Part shown: positions 25,825-34,473 of the stretch, piece after piece | Layout: the number at the start of each line of letters is the position of its first letter | Position numbering within the stretch: the first letter of the stretch is position 1 | Source: Cohnella fermenti | GTDB taxonomy: Bacteria > Bacillota > Bacilli > Paenibacillales > Paenibacillaceae | DNA length: 64,000 nucleotides | NCBI RefSeq assembly: GCF_004801405.1 | Contig: NZ_SSOB01000036.1 | Span: 23,676 to 87,675 of the forward strand | Direction: 5' to 3' | The notes under the pieces: generated by a model | Database searches by the model: none | What the model was told of the DNA's origin: nothing | What the model saw: only the letters and a program-made list of their open reading frames with translations | Made by a program: the position numbers and the translations under genes

Positions 25825-26130
25825 ATGGACACGAACGAAGAAGTAGTTGCTCAAGAAGTTCTGGAAGCGGATGCACAATCCGAGTCCGAAGCGGTAGAGG
25901 AAGCCGTAGACCAAGCGGAAGCGGTCGAAGCGGCAGAAGAGGCAGCCGACGAGCCGGTTGCGGAAGCGCAAGCCGAAGAAGCGGAAGCCGTTGCCGAAGA
26001 GAGCGCGGAAGCGAGCTCCGAAGAGGCGGCGGAAGCGGCTCTGGAGGACCAAGCGGAAGAACCGGCAGCCAGCGCGGCGGACGAGCAATCGGATGAAGCC
26101 GATGCGCAAGCCGAAGCGGCTCTGGACTGA
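25825..26130 (+). CDS. Small Ala/Glu-rich acidic protein
   Basis: The 101-residue protein is almost wholly Ala, Glu, Asp, Gln, Ser and Val, with no Lys or Arg seen after the start and no Cys. It has no signal peptide and should be disordered or form a single acidic helix. A strong AGGAGG lies 7 nt before ATG 25825, a TATATA box is nearby, and a clear terminator follows, so I regard it as a real gene despite its low complexity. I do not recognise a family. Confidence 0.7.
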   Translation: MDTNEEVVAQEVLEADAQSESEAVEEAVDQAEAVEAAEEAADEPVAEAQAEEAEAVAEESAEASSEEAAEAALEDQAEEPAASAADEQSDEADAQAEAALD

Positions 26131-26147
26131 TTCTTCTTACCATACAG

Positions 26148-26178
26148 AAGGGAGCCCGCGGCAGGCTCCCTTTTCTAT
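26148..26178 (+). terminator. Terminator of the acidic-protein gene
   Basis: The stem GGGAGCC/GGCTCCC with a 7-base loop is followed by TTTTCTATT. Confidence 0.85.
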
Positions 26179-26188
26179 TGCGGTCATC

Positions 26189-26854
26189 TTACCCCTTCAG
26201 CCGACTGCGCAGCATCCAGCTTCGCTCCTTGCGCCTCATATACTTGGGCAGCGTGCGGTAAATCGTCCGGCACTCGCGGAACGCTTCCTTCGCCTCTTCC
26301 TTCCTGCCCATTCTCTCGCAGACGAGCCCGAGCCGGTAGTAGGCTTCGCAGGACGACGAATGAATCGACCTGAACTCCCCGAGATAGTCGGCCGCCTTCT
26401 GCGGATTCGATTCGGCATACGCCTCTCCCAGCCTCAGGTACGGAATGCCGTACTTCACGCGCGGACTGATGTCCAGCGCCTTGAGCAGCGCCCGCTCCCC
26501 CTCCTGCAGACGGCCGGCCCCCAGCTCGCTGAGCCCGAGATCGCTCCAATACTCGGCCGAATGCTCCATCTGCGACTCGATTCCGAGCAGGATGTCCCTT
26601 GCGTCCCGGTACCTTTTGCCCTCGAGGTACAGCCTCGCAAGCTCCGACTTCGCCGACACGTCGTGCGGATTCAGTTGGATCTGCCGCCGCTGCTTCGCGA
26701 TCGCGCTCCTTCTCCGGAAGGGCCTCAGCAGGCTCGGCGACAGGCCGATAAATCTGCGCTCCAGGAAGTAGAGAATAACCAGAATAACGATAATGGCCAG
26801 AATCGGGTTGCCCAGCAGCCACCAGAGCAGCCCGAATAGGACGAACAGCTTCAC
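26189..26854 (-). CDS. Membrane-anchored tetratricopeptide protein
   Basis: The 221-residue protein starts with GTG 26854 behind AAGGAGGAGGAG. Two hydrophobic stretches fill residues 2-30 (FVLFGLLWWLLG and AIIVILVILYFL), then come TPR-like helix pairs (AKSELARLYLEGKRYRDARDIL, AEYWSDLGLSELGAGRL given here in part, and CEAYYRLGLVCERMGRKEEA). It is probably a cytoplasmic scaffold held at the membrane. The longer open frame to 27400 runs into hrpB in another frame and is rejected. The gene follows hrpB by about 100 bp in the same direction. Confidence 0.8.
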   Translation of the reverse strand: MKLFVLFGLLWWLLGNPILAIIVILVILYFLERRFIGLSPSLLRPFRRRSAIAKQRRQIQLNPHDVSAKSELARLYLEGKRYRDARDILLGIESQMEHSAEYWSDLGLSELGAGRLQEGERALLKALDISPRVKYGIPYLRLGEAYAESNPQKAADYLGEFRSIHSSSCEAYYRLGLVCERMGRKEEAKEAFRECRTIYRTLPKYMRRKERSWMLRSRLKG

Positions 26855-26955
26855 TTCTCCTCCTCCTTCCCACCCTTGGAAGAAATCCCCTGAGACGTTG
26901 CTGATCCCATGATACCACATTGGCGGCGGCGCAGCGCCCCCCTTATCCCCTTCCG

Positions 26956-29538
26956 TCAGGAACCCGGCGGCCTGACCCGGCGGGTTGCGGTCGCCTCCAG
27001 CGGATCGTCGGGCCAGTAATGCTTCGGATAACGGCCTTTGAGATCCTTGCGGACCTCGAAGTAGGCGTTCGACCAGAAGCTCGCCAGGTCCCTCGTCACC
27101 TGAACGGGCCGCTGCGCCGGGGACAGCAGGTGCACCGTCAGCGGAACCCGGCCACCCGCGATGCGCGGCGTGTCCGGCAGGCCGAACATCTCCTGCAGGC
27201 GAACCGCGATGAACGGCGCCTTCGGGTCCGAATAATCGACCGCGATGCGGGAGCCGCTCGGCACCGCGATATGCGTCGGCGCTTCCCGGTCGAGCCGCGA
27301 ACGCTGCTCCCAGCTCAGCGACGACTCCAGCGCCTGCGCCACGTTGACCCGCTGCAGGTCGGCCCTGCTCTTCATGCCTCCCAGGTACGGAGCGAGCCAA
27401 TCCTCAAGCGTATCCAGCAGCGCGGCGTCGGACCAGTCCGGCCAAGCGGAATCCGCCCCCGCGAGGAAGATGCCGCGCTCCTGAAGCTGACGGGCGGAGC
27501 GGCTCCACGGGAGCATGGCGAGCCCCTCCTGGCGAAGCCCCTGAAGGAGCGCCTCCGCGACCTTCTCGGCGGACGGCTTCGCCAGAGGGCGCTCGGAGAG
27601 CACGATCGCGCCGAGCAGGCGGCTCTCCCGCGCCCGGACGGCCTGGGCCTCGGCGTCCCAGCGCACGGTCTCTTCCCGGCGGATCAAGGAGGCGAAGTGC
27701 CGCTCCAGATCCGCCGCTTCCAGGGACGCGGCAAGCTGCGCGCGCCCCTCCTGCCCTTGGTCGTCGAGCTCCGCGACGACCACGTATTCCGCTTGGGCGA
27801 GGAGTTGCCCCGCGGGCAGCTCGGCTCCGCGGCCGATGCTGAGCGTGTAGCGGCCGGGCCCCCGGCGGCGGCCGATGCGGTCCGGGTACGCGAAGCCGAG
27901 CAGAATGCCCGCGGCACCGCCCTCCTCCGACGCAGCCCCCGCAGTCCCCTCAGTCCCCGCAGTTCCCGCAGCCCTCACAGCCCTCGCCGTTCCCGCAGTC
28001 CCCGCAGCCTCCTTGCCGCCGCCCGCCCCCGCTTCGCCGCAAGCGACCGCCGAGCGAGCAAGCTCCGCCGCTTCGGCAAGCAGCCGCTCGCGCACGCGCT
28101 CGTCGACGTGCGCGCCTCCATGGCGAAGCGCCTTGAGCCGCAGCGCAATATCGACGTCGCGCCGCTGCTCGCCGCGAAGCAGGTCGCGCTCCCCGAGCAG
28201 CGCCGCAAGCCGGCCCGCTTCTTCCGCCAAGCCAAGCGGAACCGAGCGGAGCAGCATGTGCGCCAGTCTCGGATGCACGCCAAGGCGCGCCATGCGCTCC
28301 CCGTGCGGAGACAGGCCGCCCTTCTCCGTCAGCGCGCCGAGCTCCGTCAGCAGCTCCCTCGCCTGCTGATAGGCCGCCGCCGGCGGCGGATCGAGCCAAG
28401 CCAGCTCTTGCGGGTTCTCCACTCCCCAGACGGCGAGATCAAGCGCCAGACTCGCCAGGTCCGCGGCGACAATCTCCGGCGTTCCGGCCGGCGCCAGGTA
28501 CCGGTTCTCCTCCTCCGTCCACAGCCGATAACAGACTCCCGGAGCGAGCCGTCCTGCGCGCCCCCTTCTCTGATCGGCCGAAGCCAGCGACACCGGAATC
28601 GTCTCGAGCCGCGCCATGCCGGTTCTCGGCGAGAACCGGGGAACCCGCATGAGACCGGCGTCGACGACGATCGTCACCCCTTCCACCGTCAGGCTCGATT
28701 CCGCCACCGCGGTGCTGAGCACCACCTTGCGCCTCCCCGGCGCGCTCGGCGCAAGCGCCCGGTCCTGCGCCTCCTGCGGCAGGCTCCCGTGAAGCGGCGC
28801 CACGTCCACCGCTTTGCCGGCCAGCGCCGGGCGCAGCCTTGCCTCGACGCGCCGAATCTCCCCCGCCCCCGGCAGGAAAACAAGCACGTCGCCCGCCGAC
28901 TGCTCCGACAGCGCCCTGAGAACGAAGGCGGTCGTCTCCGCCTCGGTGGCCCCTTGGGTTTTCTCCGGTGCGTACCTCGTCTCCACGGGATACATCCGGC
29001 CTTCGCTCCGCACGACCGGCGCCCCGCCCAGCAGACTCGCCACCGGCTCCGCCTCCAGCGTCGCCGACATGACCGCAATCCGCAGCTCCTCCCGGAACAG
29101 CGCCCGGCATTGCAGCGCCAGCGCAAGCCCGAGATCCGCCTGCAGGCTGCGTTCATGATACTCGTCGAAGATGACGAGGCCGGCCTCTTCAAGCGACGGG
29201 TCGCTCTGAAGCATTCTCGTCAGCACGCCCTCCGTCACAACCTCGATTCTTGTCCGCGGGCCGACCCTCGTATCCATCCGGACGCGGTAGCCGACCGTCT
29301 CCCCGACCTTCTCTCCCAAGGTGGAGGCCATATATCGGGCGGCGTTGCGAGCCGCGAGCTTCCTCGGTTCCAGCATGATGATCTTGCTCCCGGCGAGCCA
29401 AGGCTCCTCCAGCAGCGCAATCGGCACCCGGGTCGTCTTGCCCGCTCCGGGCTCCGCCACCAGCACCGCGCTTCCGTGCTTCTCCAGCGCTTCCTTCAGT
29501 TCCGGAATCGCCTGCTCGACCGGCATTCGTGCCGTCAT
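26956..29538 (-). CDS. hrpB: ATP-dependent helicase HrpB
   Basis: This is an 860-residue DEAH-type RNA helicase. Motif I is GAGKTT (31-36), motif II is DEYH (125-128), motif III is SATL, and motif VI is QRRGRAGR. A helicase-associated domain and the HrpB C-terminal domain (EMFGLPDTPRIAGGRVP; LLSPAQRPVQVTRDLASFW in part) complete the protein. The length matches HrpB. At about residues 505-540 there is an Ala/Gly/Thr low-complexity insert (repeated AGTAG-type units) that is not conserved in the family as I know it. Confidence 0.94.
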   Translation of the reverse strand: MTARMPVEQAIPELKEALEKHGSAVLVAEPGAGKTTRVPIALLEEPWLAGSKIIMLEPRKLAARNAARYMASTLGEKVGETVGYRVRMDTRVGPRTRIEVVTEGVLTRMLQSDPSLEEAGLVIFDEYHERSLQADLGLALALQCRALFREELRIAVMSATLEAEPVASLLGGAPVVRSEGRMYPVETRYAPEKTQGATEAETTAFVLRALSEQSAGDVLVFLPGAGEIRRVEARLRPALAGKAVDVAPLHGSLPQEAQDRALAPSAPGRRKVVLSTAVAESSLTVEGVTIVVDAGLMRVPRFSPRTGMARLETIPVSLASADQRRGRAGRLAPGVCYRLWTEEENRYLAPAGTPEIVAADLASLALDLAVWGVENPQELAWLDPPPAAAYQQARELLTELGALTEKGGLSPHGERMARLGVHPRLAHMLLRSVPLGLAEEAGRLAALLGERDLLRGEQRRDVDIALRLKALRHGGAHVDERVRERLLAEAAELARSAVACGEAGAGGGKEAAGTAGTARAVRAAGTAGTEGTAGAASEEGGAAGILLGFAYPDRIGRRRGPGRYTLSIGRGAELPAGQLLAQAEYVVVAELDDQGQEGRAQLAASLEAADLERHFASLIRREETVRWDAEAQAVRARESRLLGAIVLSERPLAKPSAEKVAEALLQGLRQEGLAMLPWSRSARQLQERGIFLAGADSAWPDWSDAALLDTLEDWLAPYLGGMKSRADLQRVNVAQALESSLSWEQRSRLDREAPTHIAVPSGSRIAVDYSDPKAPFIAVRLQEMFGLPDTPRIAGGRVPLTVHLLSPAQRPVQVTRDLASFWSNAYFEVRKDLKGRYPKHYWPDDPLEATATRRVRPPGS

Positions 29539-29683
29539 TGCGTCTCCCCCTTGCTCCCCCTGCTACTGCTATTCACCTTATTACAAGTTCGGGGGATCGG
29601 GCAAGCCTCCTCTTCTCGGGGATGTCGGAGCAACCAACCAGTATATGGAAATTCGTCGTATGTACTCTCTACTATTCCAGCAA

Positions 29684-29762
29684 GGGTGCCTTATCCCTGC
29701 TGTTCAGGCCCTCTCATAAATTTCCAATAATTAGGATTCTGATTAGAGGGGATAAGGCACCC
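29684..29762. repeat. GGGTGCCTTATCCC hairpin element, copy 1
   Basis: The arms GGGTGCCTTATCCC (29684-29697) and GGGATAAGGCACCC (29749-29762) are perfect inverted repeats around a 51-bp core that contains GTTCAG and GGATTCTGATTAGA. The same element is at 51155-51223 and a shorter relative is at 60396-60451. It lies between the beta-propeller gene and hrpB. Confidence 0.85.
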
Positions 29763-29829
29763 TTTGCGAAAAAGGATAACGGCGATAATGAGGCACCGCG
29801 GCGAAACATACGGGTGGGGGGTATCCATC

Positions 29830-31152
29830 TTAGCGGATGTCCAGCACGGAGCTCCAATAGAACTGCTCGTAGAACGCCGGGGCCATGTCCAGCTTCGGAA
29901 TCCAGACGGAGGAACGCCGGGCGTCACCATTGCCCAGCAGCACGCGGCTGTCCGACTTGCGGTCGGAGCGAACCCAGGCGAGACGGCCGGACGGCATGGC
30001 GGGTATGGCGGGTATGGCGACAGGATCGTAATCGCCGTAGGACGAGGCCCGCGGCGTCAAGACGCTCTGACGCCGGTCGCGCAGACCGACCCGGGCGAGG
30101 AACGGGAACGGACGCTTCGCCGGGTCTGCCGTCCATTCCGACTCGACCGACCTGGAGACGACGATTCGGTCGTCGCCCTCCCAGGAGAAGTCGCGGTCCG
30201 CGTAGCCGTCCGGCGTGTAGACGGAAGACTGGAACGAAGGGACATGGACAATCGTCAGCCGCTTGTTCGATGTCGACTCCCGCCCCTCTCCCGCAATGAA
30301 TGCAAGCGCAGCGTGGCCCGGCGCCCAGCCGAACCAGGCCTCGTTGCGGACCATGCGGCCGACGCGCCGGAATGTCCCGCCGTCCGCCGACAGCACGCAG
30401 AGCGAATTGGAGTCGGCCGACATGGACGCGGTCGGCACCGCCTGGAAGGCGACCCAGCGGCCGTCGGAGGACCACTTGAAGCGGCCTGTGCCGACGGCGA
30501 AGTCGCTGCCCGTGGCGGAGGGGATCGCGTACAGCGGGCGAAGCCGGTCGGGATGGGCCAGCGTTACGGTCGAGATGCGGATGGGAGCCCACTCGTCCTC
30601 CAGGTGCGCCGGGACGGAGGAGACGATGAAGCCGCTCCCGTCGGGCAGCCAGCCGTAATTGCCGACTCCGTCGATCGCGCCCGCTGTGTTCGAGCCCGCC
30701 ACCTGGACCGAGTCCGCGGCGACCGTCAGCCAGCGCAGCCGGGTCTCCTCCTGGTAGGCAAGCCGGCTCCCGGCAGGGGACCACTGAAAGTTGCTTCCTC
30801 CGCTCGCGGATATTCGCTTCTCTTCTCCCCCTTCTTTGCCGATCAGCCATAGCTCTTCGCCTCCGGGTTCGCCCTTCGCGAACGCGATCCAGCGGCCGTC
30901 TGCCGACCACCTCGGATTGCGAGCGTTCGGTCCCCGTGCCAGAAGCTTCTCCTTGCTTCCGTCTGCCCGCCACAGGTTCCCGTCCCGAACGAATGCCGCC
31001 TCCGGCTCCTCCACCCGCGGGGACGACGGCGAAGAAGCGGCGGCGGCCGTCGGTTCTATTCCCCTTGCGAACAACGGAAGAAGCGGCACAACCAACACCA
31101 ATACAAGCGACAATTGCAGCCATGCGGCCAACGGCAGGTGTGTTCTTCTCAA
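29830..31152 (-). CDS. TolB/WD40-like beta-propeller protein with an N-terminal anchor
   Basis: The protein of about 440 residues has a hydrophobic N-terminal helix (LPLAAWLQLSLVLVLVV) and then PD40/TolB-type blades marked by WSADGRWIAFAK, WSPAGSRLAYQ, WLPDGSGFIVS, WSSDGRWVAFQ and WAPGHAALAF. It should face the outside of the membrane and bind a protein or ligand. I use TTG 31152 with GAAGGG 11 nt upstream; the ATG at 31215 (461 residues) has no SD. No enzymatic motif is seen. Confidence 0.78.
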   Translation of the reverse strand: MRRTHLPLAAWLQLSLVLVLVVPLLPLFARGIEPTAAAASSPSSPRVEEPEAAFVRDGNLWRADGSKEKLLARGPNARNPRWSADGRWIAFAKGEPGGEELWLIGKEGGEEKRISASGGSNFQWSPAGSRLAYQEETRLRWLTVAADSVQVAGSNTAGAIDGVGNYGWLPDGSGFIVSSVPAHLEDEWAPIRISTVTLAHPDRLRPLYAIPSATGSDFAVGTGRFKWSSDGRWVAFQAVPTASMSADSNSLCVLSADGGTFRRVGRMVRNEAWFGWAPGHAALAFIAGEGRESTSNKRLTIVHVPSFQSSVYTPDGYADRDFSWEGDDRIVVSRSVESEWTADPAKRPFPFLARVGLRDRRQSVLTPRASSYGDYDPVAIPAIPAMPSGRLAWVRSDRKSDSRVLLGNGDARRSSVWIPKLDMAPAFYEQFYWSSVLDIR

Positions 31153-31249
31153 CGGCGGATCTTCCCTTCGATCGATGGTTGTCCCGTTACGATTGCCTGA
31201 AGCTGGCGGCTCCATACAATCCCGAACGCACCAAGATTAAGCTCAGAGG

Positions 31250-31279
31250 TTGAGCAAGCTGCCCTGTACCCTATACAAT
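31250..31279 (+). promoter_or_regulatory. Promoter of the D-2-hydroxyacid dehydrogenase gene
   Basis: TTGAGC and TACAAT are 18 bp apart, 31 bp before the start codon. Confidence 0.65.
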
Positions 31280-31310
31280 AAGAAGCATATTGGCTAAGGA
31301 GGATGTTCCC

Positions 31311-32267
31311 ATGCGACGAATCATCAGCATGTTCGGGTTTACGGAGGAGCAGGAGAGAAGCATACGGGACGCCGCGCCGGGGTGGGACGTCGTGTTCGGC
31401 AAGCCTCAGGAGATTGCCCCGGAGACGTTCCGGGATGCGGAGATTGTATGCGGCTGGCATCCGGTCGTCGCCGAGCACGGCGGACTGGAAGCGGGCGCGA
31501 AGCTGAAGTGGGTGCAGGCGGGCTCCGCCGGGGTGGACAATCTGCCACTGGACCGATTGGAGGAACGCGGGGTTGCGGTGACGACGGCAAGCGGCGTGCA
31601 TCCGACCCAGATGGCGGAGACGGCGTTCGCGATGCTGCTCGCGTTCACCCGGAGCGTTCATCACGCGATCCGCAACCAGGTTGCCGGCAAGTGGGATCGC
31701 TCGGCGAATTACACGGAGCTCGGCGGCAAGACGATGGCCGTGATCGGCGCGGGGCAGATCGGGAGCGAGATTGCCAGATTGGCGCAAGCGTTCGGGATGA
31801 GCACGATCGGCGTTCGGCGCAGCGGGAAGGAAGCTCCCTCCTTCAACCGCGTCGTTACGCTGGACAAGCTGGATGAAGTGCTCGGGGAGAGCGATGTCGT
31901 CGTCAACATTCTGCCGGGCACGGACGAGACGTTCCGGCTATTCGACTCGCGCGTGTTCGAGCTCATGAAGAACGACGCTCTGTTCCTTAACCTCGGCCGA
32001 GGCCCTTCCGTCGACACCGACGCGCTGACCGCAGCTCTGCAGAAGGGCACGATCGGCGGCGCCGGCTTGGACGTCTTCGATCCCGAGCCCCTTCCGGCAG
32101 GGCATCCCCTCTGGTCGCTCGACAATGTCATCATCACCCCGCACATCGGAGGAATGACGGACAAGTACAAGGAGCGGATGAAGGACCTCTTCGTGGAAAA
32201 TTTAAAAGCTTACCTGGACAGAGGACACCCTGCGAGAAATCTCGTCGATTACGGGCAGCGATACTAA
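31311..32267 (+). CDS. D-2-hydroxyacid dehydrogenase
   Basis: The 318-residue enzyme interconverts a 2-oxo acid and a D-2-hydroxy acid with NAD(P)H. The Rossmann motif GAGQIG is at 146-151; the catalytic triad is Arg230 (LNLGRGPSVD), Glu259 (FDPEPLP) and His278 (TPHIGG). ATG 31311 has AAGGAGG 7 nt upstream; the open frame begins at a TTG in 31290 without an SD. The substrate may be glyoxylate, hydroxypyruvate or phenylpyruvate-like. The gene is monocistronic. Confidence 0.92.
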   Translation: MRRIISMFGFTEEQERSIRDAAPGWDVVFGKPQEIAPETFRDAEIVCGWHPVVAEHGGLEAGAKLKWVQAGSAGVDNLPLDRLEERGVAVTTASGVHPTQMAETAFAMLLAFTRSVHHAIRNQVAGKWDRSANYTELGGKTMAVIGAGQIGSEIARLAQAFGMSTIGVRRSGKEAPSFNRVVTLDKLDEVLGESDVVVNILPGTDETFRLFDSRVFELMKNDALFLNLGRGPSVDTDALTAALQKGTIGGAGLDVFDPEPLPAGHPLWSLDNVIITPHIGGMTDKYKERMKDLFVENLKAYLDRGHPARNLVDYGQRY

Positions 32268-32276
32268 GCGGACAAG

Positions 32277-32319
32277 AAGAAGCGACCTGCGGGCGGCAAC
32301 GCCTCGGGTCGCTTCTTTA
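32277..32319. terminator. Terminator between the dehydrogenase and DUF2264 genes
   Basis: The stem AAGAAGCGACC/GGTCGCTTCTT has a 19-base loop. Since both arms are flanked by A/T-rich bases it could serve both convergent genes. Confidence 0.75.
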
Positions 32320-32328
32320 ACGGTTAGA

Positions 32329-34191
32329 TCAGAAGAGCACAGTGAGTCGCGCTCCCCCGTGTTCGGCGATGTCGATCCGGTCCTCGCCGATCGTCGCAAC
32401 GAAAGCCGGGCTCCCCGGGTCCTGCCGCCCTCCCGGCTCCCCGTACACCTCCGAGACGAGCCAATGAACACCCGGCTCGAGGCTGCCGCGCAGCGTCGGG
32501 ATGACCGTTCGCGGATGCAGCACGTTCGTGTTCGGCTGCGCGTGAACGGCTTCCGCCCGCTCGAACCCGGCGTGCGAGACGATGGCGCTCGTGCCGAGCG
32601 CCCCCGAGGCGACCGCCTTCGCGCCTTCCGCGAGCGCAAGCGTGTCGTCCTGCAGCCCCAGTGCGAAGCCGCCCTCCGCCACGTCGAGCGGGCGCGCGCT
32701 GTCGATCCGGTGAATGCGCAGATGGCGCGGCAAGCCCGCGACGATCCAGGTGCGCACCTCCACGTCGGCCCACGGCTTCCACCGGGAATAGAGCAGCCGC
32801 CCGTCGATCCGGGTCTCTTCGTTGCAGCGGCGGACGCGGAACAGGTTATCCCGTTCGCTCAGGGCGAGCGTCGAGTCGAACGCGCCCTGCGCCACGCCCC
32901 ACTCCGCCTTCGGGACGCTGAACCCGAAGGCGGTCGAGTACGCGAACTTCTCGTACTTGGCCGAGGTGTGCGCGTGCTCGTTCGTGCCGGCGTGGCCCGC
33001 GTTGAAGGCGGCGACGTGGTCCGTCTCCTTCCGCCGGACAAGCACGAGGTCGGCCGGCTTCTGGACGGACAAGGCGTCCAGGTCCGGCAGCGGAAGCTCC
33101 TCCGCGCTCCAGAACGGATGGTCCTTCGCAAGCGCGAGCGGCAGGAAGGTTTTCAGCGCCCAGTAGGGGGAACCCGGCGAGTTGTACTGCTCGGCGATGA
33201 CGAGGCTCGGGTAGCGGTAGCCGATCGTCAGCACGCCGGCGGCATCGAAGATCGGCTGCCGGAACCACCAGCGGAGATGCCGCAGCACGATCCCCTTCAC
33301 GACGCCGGCCGGGATGGCGTTCGCGCCCGAATCCGCTCCGGCGTCCGCGTAGGCGTAAGCGCTCCAGAAGGCAGCCTGGGCGAATCGGTACGCCATGCTT
33401 CGCCCGTAGGGAAGCGCGGAGCCGTCGTCCGCGAACCAATGAATGAAGGAGCGGGCGAACAGCGCCGACCGTTCCCGGAACCGGGCCGCCCGCTCCGGGT
33501 CCTCCTCCCTCATCAGCTTCGCATACAGCAGCCCGTAGTAGTGGATCGCGAACGGGCCGTAATAGTCGGCATGACCGCCGATCCCGTCCGTGAACCAGCC
33601 TTCCCCCGCGTAAAATTCGTCGATGCGGTTCAGGTTGCGAACCAACTGTTCCTTGTCGTACGGACGGCCGATCCGCCGGAAGCCGATGTTCACAAGCACC
33701 CGGAAAAACAGCCAGTTGCAATCCCACACCGGATGCCCATTGATCTGGTTCAGCCAGCGATAGAGCCGTTCCCGCTCCTCGTCGGACAACGGCTCCCAGA
33801 TCTTCTCGGGAATTGTCGCCAGCGCGAAGCCGAACGACGCCATCTCGACAAGCCGCTGATCGTAATCGCGAATATCGCCCCAATATTCCTCGTGCTCCGG
33901 ATTCGTGCCGCTGACGATGCCGCGCAGGCAGGTCGCCCACAGCTCGGAATCCCCTCCCCCAGCCAGAAGCGGAACCATCCCCCACAGCACGCGGGAGAAT
34001 CCTTCCATCCCGGCGACGCTCGGCGAATAGCTCGTGCCGGTGTCCCCCAGCTCGATTCGCGCCGCCCCTTCGGAATAGAACGGCTGCAGCGGCAGGCTCA
34101 ACTGGTCGAACGCAAGCCGGAGGTCGTCCCTCGTCCGGAGCGGATTGGTTCGTATCGGGTTCCTTGAATTCGGATGATCGGCGCTCTCCAT
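32329..34191 (-). CDS. DUF2264-domain protein of the polysaccharide locus
   Basis: The 620-residue protein carries DUF2264 from about residue 15 (TRDDLRLAFDQL, then GMEGFSRVLWGMVPLLAGG, NPEHEEYWG and NWLFFRVLVN). The fold is expected to be an alpha/alpha toroid like that of GH88/GH105 enzymes, followed by a beta-sandwich. ATG 34191 follows an AGGA; the open frame runs upstream to 34341 through the palindrome array and is rejected. DUF2264 genes occur in uronate-polymer loci, but the reaction is unknown to me. It is the last gene of the locus. Confidence 0.85.
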   Translation of the reverse strand: MESADHPNSRNPIRTNPLRTRDDLRLAFDQLSLPLQPFYSEGAARIELGDTGTSYSPSVAGMEGFSRVLWGMVPLLAGGGDSELWATCLRGIVSGTNPEHEEYWGDIRDYDQRLVEMASFGFALATIPEKIWEPLSDEERERLYRWLNQINGHPVWDCNWLFFRVLVNIGFRRIGRPYDKEQLVRNLNRIDEFYAGEGWFTDGIGGHADYYGPFAIHYYGLLYAKLMREEDPERAARFRERSALFARSFIHWFADDGSALPYGRSMAYRFAQAAFWSAYAYADAGADSGANAIPAGVVKGIVLRHLRWWFRQPIFDAAGVLTIGYRYPSLVIAEQYNSPGSPYWALKTFLPLALAKDHPFWSAEELPLPDLDALSVQKPADLVLVRRKETDHVAAFNAGHAGTNEHAHTSAKYEKFAYSTAFGFSVPKAEWGVAQGAFDSTLALSERDNLFRVRRCNEETRIDGRLLYSRWKPWADVEVRTWIVAGLPRHLRIHRIDSARPLDVAEGGFALGLQDDTLALAEGAKAVASGALGTSAIVSHAGFERAEAVHAQPNTNVLHPRTVIPTLRGSLEPGVHWLVSEVYGEPGGRQDPGSPAFVATIGEDRIDIAEHGGARLTVLF

Positions 34192-34263
34192 GTTCCTACC
34201 ACTCTCCCTGGCAACTGTTGCTTCCCGCGGTTGTTCTCCCCGTCCGGCGACTTCCGCGATTTT

Positions 34264-34433
34264 ATATGATTTTTCACATTCATCGGCCTGGATGGAAGGC
34301 AATCGCGGTGTTTTATGCGATTTATCGCATACATCCGGCATTCCGAGCCGGAATTTGCTTCACGAATGCGATTTTTCGCATATAATCGTCCAAACTGCCC
34401 GTTATCGAGCCTCGCCAATGTGGATTTTCACAT
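34264..34433. repeat. Palindrome array B: four modules at 51-52-bp steps
   Basis: The modules are ATATGATTTTTCACAT (34264), ATGCGATTTATCGCAT (34315), ATGCGATTTTTCGCAT (34366) and ATGTGGATTTTCACAT (34418). The second and third are perfect or nearly perfect palindromes. Module order and the intervening DNA match array A at 23602. It lies between the GH88 and DUF2264 genes. Confidence 0.85.
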
Positions 34434-34473
34434 AAACTCCCGGCACCGGGCCCCGGCGTCATCGACGGCGGTA

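Noticed and set aside
26855..27400. N-terminal extension of the TPR protein
   Set aside because: This part overlaps hrpB in another frame; a GTG with an excellent SD lies at 26854.
26920..29730. 936-residue plus-strand open frame opposite hrpB
   Set aside because: Antisense shadow of a helicase with all its motifs intact.
23526..34418. Short ORFs over the palindrome arrays giving repeated MYAKNRI/MYAKNHI-type peptides
   Set aside because: The 51-bp step equals 17 codons, so peptides repeat by necessity. The palindromes are conserved on both strands and some steps are 52 bp, so DNA or RNA function explains them better. I keep a small chance that some are translated.
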